DNA from: a virus | Virus record (IMG/VR): IMGVR_UViG_3300047667_000049 | Location: 1 to 21,312 of that record | Strand: one strand, 5' to 3' | Length of the DNA stretch: 21,312 nt | Shown here: positions 14,811 to 21,312 of the stretch, in pieces | Layout: every line of letters starts with the position of its first letter | How positions within the stretch are numbered: position 1 is the first letter of the stretch | Made by a program: the position numbers and the translations under genes | The notes under the pieces: model-generated | Databases searched by the model: none | The model's input: only the letters and a program-made list of their open reading frames with translations | What the model was told of the DNA's origin: nothing

Positions 14811-15259
14811 ACATTCTCCATAAAGTATATGTTATTTAATTCCGGGGTAGTATCTAAAAAATTAGGTAACTCTAAACATTCAGTACCGCATTTAATCATA
14901 GGTATCTCATGGCAATCTTTTGTAAGATAACCTAAAGAGTCTACTTCATCAGTAAACACTGAATTACTTTGCACTCGGAAATCAAATTTCCAGTACCAAA
15001 AATCTTTTTGTTGCTCTTGTTCTATTAAGAATCCGAAATGATTTTCAGGAGTTTGTGTATTATTTTGTGACATATGATGAGGATAATGTAATATGTCCGG
15101 GGTACCTCGTAGACTAATACATTGTAGTATAGTATCAAAGTTTGCTTGTGAATTTCGTTGAACTTTCCATAAGTCTACATTATCTCCAACAGGCTTTGCT
15201 CTGTTGAGAACATTAGTATTAGTAATGTCAAATAATGTGAAACAAGTTATGGTCTTCAT
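14807..15259 (-). CDS. unknown 150-aa protein of marine phages
   Basis: No functional domain is recognised. The start MKTITCFTLFDITNTNVLNR and the WKVQRNSQANFDTILQCISL segment look like the conserved core of a small family I recall from marine myoviruses. The rest is rich in aromatics with HYPHH, FWYWKFDFRVQS and several Cys residues (CGTECLELP near the end), without a clear zinc-site pattern. It begins directly after a late-type box plus five bases, with no ribosome site, and overlaps the next gene by four bases. It heads a run of four late genes. Confidence 0.65.
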   Translation of the reverse strand: MKTITCFTLFDITNTNVLNRAKPVGDNVDLWKVQRNSQANFDTILQCISLRGTPDILHYPHHMSQNNTQTPENHFGFLIEQEQQKDFWYWKFDFRVQSNSVFTDEVDSLGYLTKDCHEIPMIKCGTECLELPNFLDTTPELNNIYFMENV

Positions 15260-15264
15260 ACTAC

Positions 15265-15271
15265 TATTTAG
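15265..15271 (-). promoter_or_regulatory. late-type promoter box, five bases before ATG of 15259 gene
   Basis: CTAAATA, then GTAGT, then ATG. No Shine-Dalgarno sequence is upstream; instead the T-run of a terminator ends six bases before the box. Terminator and promoter are thus back to back. Confidence 0.6.
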
Positions 15272-15279
15272 TAGCCAAA

Positions 15280-15307
15280 AAAAAGCCTCTAATAAAAGAG
15301 GCTTTTT
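15280..15307. terminator. strong bidirectional terminator
   Basis: AGCCTCT pairs perfectly with AGAGGCT around the 6-base loop AATAAA. A run of eight A's lies on one side and five T's on the other, so the minus strand has a T-run right after the stem. It ends the transcript of the 124-aa gene (15326-15700). Confidence 0.88.
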
Positions 15308-15325
15308 AATTCTTTAACTAATTTC

Positions 15326-15700
15326 TTAGTTAGTGAATGTTGCCGTTGCTGTAGTAACACATGATGCCAATCCGCCACCTGCTGTGTTTAGATCAGTATC
15401 TAGTGTTGTTGTAGTCCAAGCCGCTGTAGGATAAATTGCAAATGCAAGTGTATCTGATCCAGTATCTGTGTATTCATAGATATAGACGATTCCTTTGCCT
15501 TGAATTGTGTCGAATGCATTTTTAATATCAGTTGTTGTTAATGCTCCGGCAGCCGTAACTGTGAAATAATCAAGTTTCGGTCCTTGTGGTTGTACTGTCA
15601 TCGCAGATTCAATTGCGTTAACACCCGGGTTTGAGTATCCAGTTGCGTCTAAACGTAATACTGGATAAAAGTCACCATTTGCTCTTGTAAATTGTGCCAT
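15326..15700 (-). CDS. small virion structural protein, probably abundant (124 aa)
   Basis: I place the start at ATG 15700 (MAQFTRANGDFYPVLRLD), with AAAGGA seven bases upstream. An in-frame ATG at 15736 would add 12 Lys-rich residues and has no ribosome site. The protein is small, uncharged, Thr/Ala/Gly-rich and beta-like. A conserved-looking SAMTVQPQGPKLDYFTVTAAG segment and TIQGKGIVYIYEYTDTG follow. I recall similar small proteins as unnamed virion components in marine phages. The gene stands alone between its own late promoter and leader and a strong terminator, the design expected for a highly made head or tail decoration protein. That role is inferred. Confidence 0.65.
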   Translation of the reverse strand: MAQFTRANGDFYPVLRLDATGYSNPGVNAIESAMTVQPQGPKLDYFTVTAAGALTTTDIKNAFDTIQGKGIVYIYEYTDTGSDTLAFAIYPTAAWTTTTLDTDLNTAGGGLASCVTTATATFTN

Positions 15701-15717
15701 TTTCTTTTCCTTTTGTT

Positions 15718-15774
15718 TTAAAAGTACACGTTCCATGCACTTTTTAGTTTGTTGTCCCTCACCATGAGGTTCAT
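15718..15774 (-). CDS. possible 18-aa leader peptide ahead of the small structural gene
   Basis: The 18-codon frame starts at ATG 15774, exactly five bases after the late-type box, and reads MNLMVRDNKLKSAWNVYF. It stops 17 bases before the main ATG. Its first codons hold a small hairpin (CCTCA, loop TGG, TGAGG). It could be a translated leader, or simply an mRNA leader with a protecting 5' hairpin. Its position on the same box-plus-five rule as four full genes is the only evidence for translation. Confidence 0.3.
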   Translation of the reverse strand: MNLMVRDNKLKSAWNVYF

Positions 15775-15779
15775 ACTAA

Positions 15780-15786
15780 TATTTAG
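15780..15786 (-). promoter_or_regulatory. late-type promoter box of the small structural gene
   Basis: CTAAATA, then TTAGT, then the ATG of the short leader frame. AAGGA lies upstream of the box and so would not be in the mRNA. The main gene start at 15700 is 79 bases downstream of the box. Confidence 0.55.
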
Positions 15787-15814
15787 TCCTTTGTGAAGAA
15801 AATGTGGGAGTTAG

Positions 15815-16963
15815 TTAGCCTCTAGCGGCTAAATTTTGACGAGCAAAGCCCATTCTATTAACAAATTTGAGTCCGTTAGCAACGAAACCTTCATGTGTTT
15901 CAGTGCCATCATCTAAGAATCCTTTGACAGGACTTGACTTTGCGGCTTGATCAAGTTGATCGACAACGTTTTGTTTAAGATTGTATAATGCAATCCATAT
16001 TTTGAATGCACCTATTACGCCGTCTTTATGTGCATTGAAATGCATCATAAGTTTTTCTCTCATTTTGTCTGTCAATTTTCTGTTTTCGACAAACGTAATG
16101 AAGTCTGCATAAAGATTTTGTAGATCACCTGAAACAATTTTTTTATTAACAAAAACAGTAAACAGCATGTTAAATCCATTACGTGCTTGAGGTGCTGTTT
16201 GAAATAATGCTTTAACAGCATTACTATTTTGATTAATCTCTGCTTCTGCTTTTTGTTTAAGTTTGCTATTGATCTTTAAATTGGGTGTTATAGGCATTTT
16301 ACTAGGAACAATTGCAACTGTTGAATTATTTTTTAATGTACCTATTGATCCATTGAGTGATTCTGCTTCGTCAGTTGTCATAGCATTAGGTGGAATATAT
16401 TGATGTACTGCTATGGCTGCCTGCTTGTCAGCAAGTAAATGACCAATTTCACTATCAGCATCTACTGTGTATGAGATACCACCAGGGTTTGCTTTGAATC
16501 TAAACACGCCGTCATTATCTACTAATGGCTCACTAAACAATAGGTCTCCCCAATAAAAACCAGCTCCTCTGTCTGATGCTTCAAGTCCAGGCCAGACTCT
16601 TTCGATAATACTATACAAGTCTCCCCTGTTTACTTGTCGACCATCATCATATGCTTTAAATTCTTTCGGTGAGAATACTTGTCTACCTGTACCATCTTTC
16701 TTATTGAACATATGTTTGTCCATAACAGAGAATCTGCCGTCTTTACCACGACCGAATATCAATGCAGGATAACCGTCCCATTTAATTGTAATACTGTTAG
16801 GGGAGTTGATAGTTGCTTCTATCTGTTTGATGGCTTCTCTAGCACCTTGTTCATCACCTAGGAATACAAGGTCTTCAGGATGTTCTAAATGTCCTGAGCC
16901 TTCGACTAAATTAATTTTTTCTAATTTACGTAATGTATTAGAGATAGATTCACTGAGGTTCAT
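15815..16963 (-). CDS. ligase-like nucleotidyltransferase-fold protein (DUF6267-like), 382 aa
   Basis: Residues 57-71 (SITIKWDGYPALIFG) contain K61-x-D-G, the motif I lysine signature of ATP/NAD-dependent ligases and mRNA capping enzymes. FYWGDLLF at 137-143 resembles motif III, THEGFVANG at 356-364 resembles motif IV (EGxV), and LKFV with K366 could be motif V. The N-terminal HLEHPEDLVFLGD with a following helix is shared, from memory, with uncharacterised marine myovirus proteins labelled DUF6267. A 170-residue insert with helical character separates motifs III and IV, unlike usual ligases. A real ligase activity is not shown: no OB-fold is evident after motif V. The start has GAGG upstream and sits close behind the 456-aa gene. 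The context is structural rather than replicative. Confidence 0.6.
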   Translation of the reverse strand: MNLSESISNTLRKLEKINLVEGSGHLEHPEDLVFLGDEQGAREAIKQIEATINSPNSITIKWDGYPALIFGRGKDGRFSVMDKHMFNKKDGTGRQVFSPKEFKAYDDGRQVNRGDLYSIIERVWPGLEASDRGAGFYWGDLLFSEPLVDNDGVFRFKANPGGISYTVDADSEIGHLLADKQAAIAVHQYIPPNAMTTDEAESLNGSIGTLKNNSTVAIVPSKMPITPNLKINSKLKQKAEAEINQNSNAVKALFQTAPQARNGFNMLFTVFVNKKIVSGDLQNLYADFITFVENRKLTDKMREKLMMHFNAHKDGVIGAFKIWIALYNLKQNVVDQLDQAAKSSPVKGFLDDGTETHEGFVANGLKFVNRMGFARQNLAARG

Positions 16964-16965
16964 TA

Positions 16966-18336
16966 TTACCTCGTAGACAGTTGTGCGATTTTTTCTGCTC
17001 TTAGTGCTGAGTTAGTTTTAGATTCTGATACTTCATCTTTTTTACGTTTTGCGGCTCGTCTATCTCTATCTTTAAACTCATCATCTACTTTTGGTTCTGA
17101 GAAATCAAGTTCACCTTGTTCTGCATCAGGCTCGGTTACTGCAATTGGAACTTGAAATTTATCACTTACAGCAACATAATTATTTAATTTATCTTGTATT
17201 TGAGACTCAGCTGGAAGACTCGTTTCTGTGTTTATCCATTGATCTTCTGTTTGTGAATATTGATATTTGTTGCTACCAACATCTAATACTGCATTAGGTT
17301 TAATATTATAGTCAACGCCTTTTCCACTTGTCGGATCTGTAGTAGTTGAACCGGTATCGTCTGCTGTTCCAGTTGTTGCAGTAGATGATCCAGGATTCGT
17401 ATTAACTATTGTTTTTTGTTTTTGTGGCTGATCAGTTTGTTGTTTTGCTGATTGTTGCTGTTGCTGTGGACCTATTAGGCCAGCGTCTTGCATTGTTTTT
17501 CTTTGTTGGGCAGAAAAGCCTGCTTGTGCCTTAGGAAGAATACCGTGAGATTTAGATGCTCCATATGAAGCATTTCCTAATTTCATAAGTAAGTTTTTAT
17601 CTATATTAGGTCTTGATGTATTTTTTGATGCGTTGTATACAGCCTCAATTTCATCAATGATTGAATTAGATGTCATTGCAGTTTTGTTAAGAGGTACACC
17701 AGTCATCCATTGACCATACCAATCTCTTAAAAAAGTTTTTAAAGTTCGTGGTCCTAATTCTTCTTCAGTAATAATAGATTCTAAGATATAATTCATATTT
17801 ACTAACTTAACCCACTCATTCATATCTCCAGTAAATCCTGGATATGCTCTCTGAATTTCTTGTGTGGTTAAACCTTTATCTTTCATCTGTTGAAGGGTAA
17901 ATTGTTGCCATTGTTTCTTACGTTTAAGTGGACTTTTAACATTATTAAATCCATCAGTCTCTTTGCCGTAATCAGACTTATTAGGAATATACTCTCCATA
18001 TTGCATATGACCAGACATCTTAGGATTAAACATTCGCCTTGCTTTTTCTTGGAAGCCAGGCATTAAATAATTTTTACCATCTTTGTTTTTTCTTACATCG
18101 TTGTTTTCACCACCATCTGAGCCTTCTGCTCCTGTAGGTTCCATAATTAGACCTGATGCAATGGCTGATTCAATAGATAATAATGCAGAACTCATAAAGT
18201 TATCAAGGAAAATTTGTTTTGCTAATTCGTCTACGTAAGTTCCTTTTGCTCCGCCTTTCATTCTAGGGCCTTTTCTTCCCAACTCAGTAAGACTTGTATT
18301 CTTTATTTCAACTGCTGTTACATCATCAAACTTCAT
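16966..18336 (-). CDS. unknown 456-aa protein with Gln/Thr-rich linker
   Basis: No family is recognised. Residues 1-270 look folded, with KGGAKGTYVDELAKQIFLDNF, a FLRDWYGQWMTG segment and MNEWVKLVNMNYILES. Residues about 290-350 are a low-complexity linker (a QQQQQ run, then repeated T, G, S and D). A small module with DYNIKPNAVLDVGSNKYQYSQ follows, and then a very charged tail (DRDRRAAKRKKDEVSES). The layout suggests a virion or assembly protein with flexible parts. AAGGG lies before the ATG, seven bases after the stop of the 80-aa gene, so the two are probably one transcript with the ligase-like gene downstream. Confidence 0.65.
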   Translation of the reverse strand: MKFDDVTAVEIKNTSLTELGRKGPRMKGGAKGTYVDELAKQIFLDNFMSSALLSIESAIASGLIMEPTGAEGSDGGENNDVRKNKDGKNYLMPGFQEKARRMFNPKMSGHMQYGEYIPNKSDYGKETDGFNNVKSPLKRKKQWQQFTLQQMKDKGLTTQEIQRAYPGFTGDMNEWVKLVNMNYILESIITEEELGPRTLKTFLRDWYGQWMTGVPLNKTAMTSNSIIDEIEAVYNASKNTSRPNIDKNLLMKLGNASYGASKSHGILPKAQAGFSAQQRKTMQDAGLIGPQQQQQSAKQQTDQPQKQKTIVNTNPGSSTATTGTADDTGSTTTDPTSGKGVDYNIKPNAVLDVGSNKYQYSQTEDQWINTETSLPAESQIQDKLNNYVAVSDKFQVPIAVTEPDAEQGELDFSEPKVDDEFKDRDRRAAKRKKDEVSESKTNSALRAEKIAQLSTR

Positions 18337-18342
18337 GTTTGC

Positions 18343-18585
18343 TTACCCTTGATATTTTTTGATTGTCTTTGAGAAACGACTTTTATCTCGTCCTCTAATA
18401 GCACTTAGCAATTTTTTTTCTAATTGAACGGCCTGAGTACCATCATAATTGCGTTCTATAAATTCAATTAGATTAACAGCACTAGTAATGATATTATTGC
18501 CGCGTGATTCGACAATATGAGGAATATCTCGGTTAGTACCAAAATTTTCTAGTTCTTCTAGCAGGCTTTTTGTTTTCTTTTGCAT
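18343..18585 (-). CDS. small conserved protein of unknown function (80 aa)
   Basis: It is mainly helical and basic. KKTKSLLEELENFG begins it, VESRGNNIITSAVNLIEFIE forms the middle helix, and a C-terminal LEKKLLSAIRGRDKSRFSK resembles a small cyanophage family I recall only as hypothetical. No membrane segment or metal site is visible. AAGGAAAT precedes the ATG. A late-type box at 18606-18612 starts the transcript that continues into the two genes behind it. Confidence 0.65.
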   Translation of the reverse strand: MQKKTKSLLEELENFGTNRDIPHIVESRGNNIITSAVNLIEFIERNYDGTQAVQLEKKLLSAIRGRDKSRFSKTIKKYQG

Positions 18586-18605
18586 AAGTGTAATTTCCTT
18601 AGTAC

Positions 18606-18612
18606 TATTTAG
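18606..18612 (-). promoter_or_regulatory. late-type promoter box of the 18585-15815 gene group
   Basis: CTAAATA followed by GTACTAAGGAAA. Here the ATG is 20 bases downstream and a ribosome site is present, in contrast to the box-plus-five genes. The box lies in the short gap after the helicase stop. Confidence 0.55.
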
Positions 18613-18634
18613 TCTTGACCAATCAAAACGGATA

Positions 18635-20050
18635 TTATTTGTCTTTCAATGTATTCAGTAATGACTTGAGTTTAGTACTTTGTACATCACCATTTACTTT
18701 CTTTTGTTCTGTATCAACTTGTTCATGTACTGCTTGATCAGTTGCTCCTACTTGTGATGTTGTTTTAAACTTATCCATGATTGATTGTGCAGACGGTTGT
18801 GCTGTATTCTGAGTTGGAGCACTAGTACCAGGGTCTGTAATACGCAATGTGTCAACATCGAATGCTAATTCAACTTTCTGTCCTACACCAGCACTTGATC
18901 TTGTCTTCATTAACTGAATCTGATACTGTCCACGTTCTCTCATACTGCGTGATGTAAAGATACCGAACACATTGTCTGCTGTGTTAATCTTACTGATACC
19001 ACCTGAGATATGACTGTGATCAAATTCGATTTCTTCTACTGCACTTCTGTTTAACTGTGATGCAGTTACAAAAATTATATCTAATTCTTTTGCCAAGTTA
19101 CGTAATTCTTCTGATACATATTTGTCTTTAACAAACAAGTCACTAGGACTTACTTTAGCACTTACAGGCATTAACAAATCCAAATAGTCAACACACATAA
19201 AGTCTAGTTTCTTTCCTGTTTGTATTTGTAGTTCTCTAGTAAATGCTCTAAGATCATTAACTGTAGACTGTGCCGGCATATACTTAATTTGAAAGTGTCC
19301 AGATGCTTTTTGTTTCATCTTTACTTTCATTTCAACATTGTCCAAGTCTCTGAACACTTCTTTTGTTTTAGTATCAGTCAACATTGAATCGACACGCATT
19401 GCTGATAGTTCTTCACTTAACTCTAGTGTGACGTACACACCTGATAAGCCTTGCTCTACCCAATTAACAGATAGATTTTGCATGAACAATGACTTACCTG
19501 AACCTGAACCCCCTGCAAAGATTTGTAGTTCACCTTTGTTGAATCCACCATAGAGTTTTTGATCTAAACAAGGCCAACCAGTAGATGCTTGACCGTTACT
19601 TGATTTCAAATGCATAAGACGAGCCCTAGGATCTTCAAAGTAATCGATACCTAAGTCTCTTTGTAATGATATCTGAACTGCATCTTTGATTAACTTTTCG
19701 ACAGGGTCATAATCACCTTTCTCTAAAAGGTCTGCTGACTCCATGATTGCTCTTTCTAATTCTTGTCTACGAGTAAATGATTCAAACTCATTCATAAACC
19801 ATTCATAATGACCTTCATCTAAATCAGCAACAGGCTCAATAGTTTCACCTGTTGTTGCTTTGATTTGTGTTGAGTCAGGCAATACTTTATAATTAGTAGA
19901 GTGTTCTCTCATAAACTCTGCAACAGGTCGTAGTCTTCTATCAAAGTTTTCAGAGTTAAAGATGTTAGTAACCCTAACAAACAACTCTGCGTTTGTTACC
20001 ATCATTCGCAAGAACAATTCTTGTACGTCTGCGTTAAATTCTTTTAGCAA
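18635..20050 (-). CDS. replicative DNA helicase, DnaB/T4 gp41 type
   Basis: This 471-aa protein has the RecA-type helicase core. Walker A GGSGSGKS is at 180-187, VTLELSEEL with the catalytic Glu at about 207-215, Walker B FMCVDYLDLL at 284-293, and a TASQLNR sensor at 329-335. GGISKINTADNVFGI near 350-364 matches the DnaB-family motif H4 region. The N-terminal 150 residues are the helical domain that contacts primase. The C-terminal 70 residues are a low-complexity tail rich in Gln, Thr and Lys. The helicase unwinds DNA at the fork as a hexamer. The start is TTG at 20050, overlapping the primase stop by 17 bases, with GAGGA six bases upstream. It is co-transcribed with the primase. Confidence 0.93.
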   Translation of the reverse strand: MLKEFNADVQELFLRMMVTNAELFVRVTNIFNSENFDRRLRPVAEFMREHSTNYKVLPDSTQIKATTGETIEPVADLDEGHYEWFMNEFESFTRRQELERAIMESADLLEKGDYDPVEKLIKDAVQISLQRDLGIDYFEDPRARLMHLKSSNGQASTGWPCLDQKLYGGFNKGELQIFAGGSGSGKSLFMQNLSVNWVEQGLSGVYVTLELSEELSAMRVDSMLTDTKTKEVFRDLDNVEMKVKMKQKASGHFQIKYMPAQSTVNDLRAFTRELQIQTGKKLDFMCVDYLDLLMPVSAKVSPSDLFVKDKYVSEELRNLAKELDIIFVTASQLNRSAVEEIEFDHSHISGGISKINTADNVFGIFTSRSMRERGQYQIQLMKTRSSAGVGQKVELAFDVDTLRITDPGTSAPTQNTAQPSAQSIMDKFKTTSQVGATDQAVHEQVDTEQKKVNGDVQSTKLKSLLNTLKDK

Positions 20051-21008
20051 TTTTATTCCTCATAACTTCCACCTTGATTTTACTGTTTGTAGCGGAGTCT
20101 AATATACTTAGTAGTGTATTCAAACGTCCGTATTTAATTACTGCATCATTTGCATCTTTAATATCTTCTGACCAGTTGGGTAATGATACATCATAACCTA
20201 GTTCTAATGCTCTTTCGCATATACCTAATCCTGTCTTGTCCTGATCAGGAATGACAATAACACGTTTGCCCAATTTGTTAATTACAGCAACTTGATTATC
20301 ATTAATCGTATCATGTGTCAATGCTAATCCATTCATTGATATTGCATCAAAGATACCTTCAAACACTAAAACAACTTCCCAATCTTCTTTCTGTAAGTCT
20401 GTACCAAACACATAACCTTGTTGTTGATCATTAATAAACTTAGGATTTCTATCATCCATAAATCTAATTGTACTACCAACTACTTTGTTCTCATATGTGT
20501 AAGGTATAACAATGCCCTGTGCATTTCTGCCTTCTGCTTTAGGATTGACCATGAAAGGGTAGTCATTGTGTTGTAAGCCTCTTTTGTTTAAGTAATCGAT
20601 ATACACTTGATGATCTTTGTTCGCAGTATAAATCAGTTCGCCTTCTGGCATCTGTTGTTCTTTGAATTTAGGTAATTTAATTTGTTTCTTTTTATGCAAG
20701 ATAGAATCTAATAAGTCTTTGTGTTGAATAGAATGCAAAGACCACTTGTTAATATCTGTATCTGGCATGTTGCACCATGTTAAGAATGAACGAGTCTTTC
20801 TACTGATTGCTCTGCCTAGTTTAAAGCCGCATTTGAAGTTGCAATTAAAACAATGAAACTGCCAATCGTCTCCGTCTGCTTTGATTCCACCACGCATACG
20901 TTTGTCAGGGTTATGGCCATTATGAGAACAACAAGGAGCATTGAACGATGTCCAGCCACTTTGCGTCTGTTTCTTTTTGCCGGGTATAACCGTGAGTATG
21001 TCAAACAT
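20034..21008 (-). CDS. DNA primase with zinc ribbon and Toprim domain
   Basis: This 324-aa protein has an N-terminal zinc site with PCCSHNGH (C26, C27, H29) and FHCFNCNFKC (C53, C56, C60). The Toprim domain begins near 210: VVLVFEGIFDAI holds the Glu (E217), IPDQDKTG holds D255 and D257 of the DxD pair, and DIKDANDAV follows. This is the layout of T7 gp4 primase and of marine T4-like gp61 proteins. It makes RNA primers for lagging-strand synthesis and works with the adjacent helicase. The ATG at 21008 keeps the whole zinc site. It is only seven bases behind the TATAAT, so the mRNA would have almost no leader. The gene order primase then helicase, with overlap, fits a joint primosome. Confidence 0.88.
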   Translation of the reverse strand: MFDILTVIPGKKKQTQSGWTSFNAPCCSHNGHNPDKRMRGGIKADGDDWQFHCFNCNFKCGFKLGRAISRKTRSFLTWCNMPDTDINKWSLHSIQHKDLLDSILHKKKQIKLPKFKEQQMPEGELIYTANKDHQVYIDYLNKRGLQHNDYPFMVNPKAEGRNAQGIVIPYTYENKVVGSTIRFMDDRNPKFINDQQQGYVFGTDLQKEDWEVVLVFEGIFDAISMNGLALTHDTINDNQVAVINKLGKRVIVIPDQDKTGLGICERALELGYDVSLPNWSEDIKDANDAVIKYGRLNTLLSILDSATNSKIKVEVMRNKIAKRI

Positions 21009-21015
21009 AATTGTT

Positions 21016-21044
21016 ATTATACACGAAAGAGAGTGTTAAAACAA
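21016..21044 (-). promoter_or_regulatory. sigma70-type early promoter of the primase-helicase operon
   Basis: On the minus strand TTGTTT (21044-21039), a 17-bp spacer, then TATAAT (21021-21016). Seven bases, AACAATT, separate it from the ATG at 21008, which predicts a transcript starting within about one base of the start codon. Confidence 0.65.
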
Positions 21045-21058
21045 GTGCGATGGGTAAG

Positions 21059-21312
21059 TTATCTTGCCAAAATAGTGACTATGTTACCCACATTTGCTTC
21101 AAATTTAAGTTTAATGAATGGATGATATCCATTGACAGTGTATCCAATTGTTCCAGATTGACTGTTGCCATTTGCCGCATTACCATATCGAAATGAATTG
21201 ATATCATAGAAATCTGAGTCAACTAATGTAGAACCTTGTATAGTTACATTGCCAACATAGTTTGCATAATCTAATGATGTAGTTAACACAGGATTGTCTT
21301 GCGTATTGATGA
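21059..21312 (-). CDS. C-terminal end of a virion-type protein (runs off right edge)
   Basis: The frame is open to the window edge, so this is the last ~84 residues of a longer gene, ending at the stop near 21059. The visible part (VLTTSLDYANYVGNVTIQG, then SGTIGYTVNGYHPFIKLKFEANVG) is beta-rich and weakly charged. It looks like phage structural proteins of the kind seen at 7051-8415. No motif allows a function. An internal GTG at 21289 is unlikely to be the start because the frame continues upstream without a stop. Only 14 bases separate its stop from the primase -35 box, leaving little room for a terminator. Confidence 0.55.
   Translation of the reverse strand, partial: INTQDNPVLTTSLDYANYVGNVTIQGSTLVDSDFYDINSFRYGNAANGNSQSGTIGYTVNGYHPFIKLKFEANVGNIVTILAR

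Noticed and set aside
15326-15736. Longer version of the small structural protein (136 aa)
   Set aside because: The extra 12 residues lack a ribosome site, overlap the end of the short leader frame, and MAQF at 15700 has AAAGGA at the right distance.

Overview
This window looks like part of a T4-like tailed phage (myovirus) genome of the marine type. It is AT-rich and densely packed, and almost every gene resembles virion or replication genes of cyanophage and pelagiphage-like myoviruses. The best anchors are a gp13-like neck protein (partial, left edge), a gp14-like neck protein, a gp15-like tail-sheath completion protein, a DnaB-type helicase of the gp41 type and a zinc-finger/Toprim primase. 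No photosystem genes, tRNAs, integrase or CRISPR were seen. The host cannot be named from the sequence; a marine heterotroph such as SAR11 is only a guess.

Layout. Positions 1-2211 (minus) hold the gp13-like start, an SGNH-type protein and an unknown 380-aa protein with its own sigma70-like promoter. Positions 2332-6655 (plus) hold gp14-like, gp15-like, a Nudix hydrolase and an unknown 172-aa protein, ending at a terminator hairpin between convergent genes. Positions 6704-11117 (minus) hold a coiled-coil/membrane protein resembling XhlA, a repeat-rich structural protein and a large fibre-like protein with 18-residue tandem repeats. Positions 11182-13060 (minus) form an overlapping three-gene unit: an A-type Fe-S carrier (IscA/HesB), a second SGNH protein and an MGME1-like PD-(D/E)XK nuclease. 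Positions 13144-15259 (minus) hold four unknown, probably late proteins. Positions 15326-15786 form a self-contained unit of promoter, short leader ORF with hairpin, 124-aa small structural protein and strong terminator. Positions 15815-18585 (minus) hold a ligase-like (KxDG) protein and two unknown proteins. Positions 18635-21008 (minus) are helicase and primase under a sigma70-like promoter. A structural gene fragment enters from the right edge.

Regulation. Two promoter classes are visible. Early ones have a -35 box, a 17-bp spacer and TATAAT, upstream of the primase-helicase pair and of the 380-aa gene. Late ones are T4-like boxes, (G/C)(A/T)TAAATA. At five places the late box is followed by exactly five bases and then ATG. 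With T4 late-promoter geometry this puts the transcription start on the A of the start codon, so these mRNAs may be leaderless. The primase early promoter has nearly the same arrangement. This repeated design, the ligase-like protein in the structural region and the codon-diversified fibre repeats are the points most worth following up.
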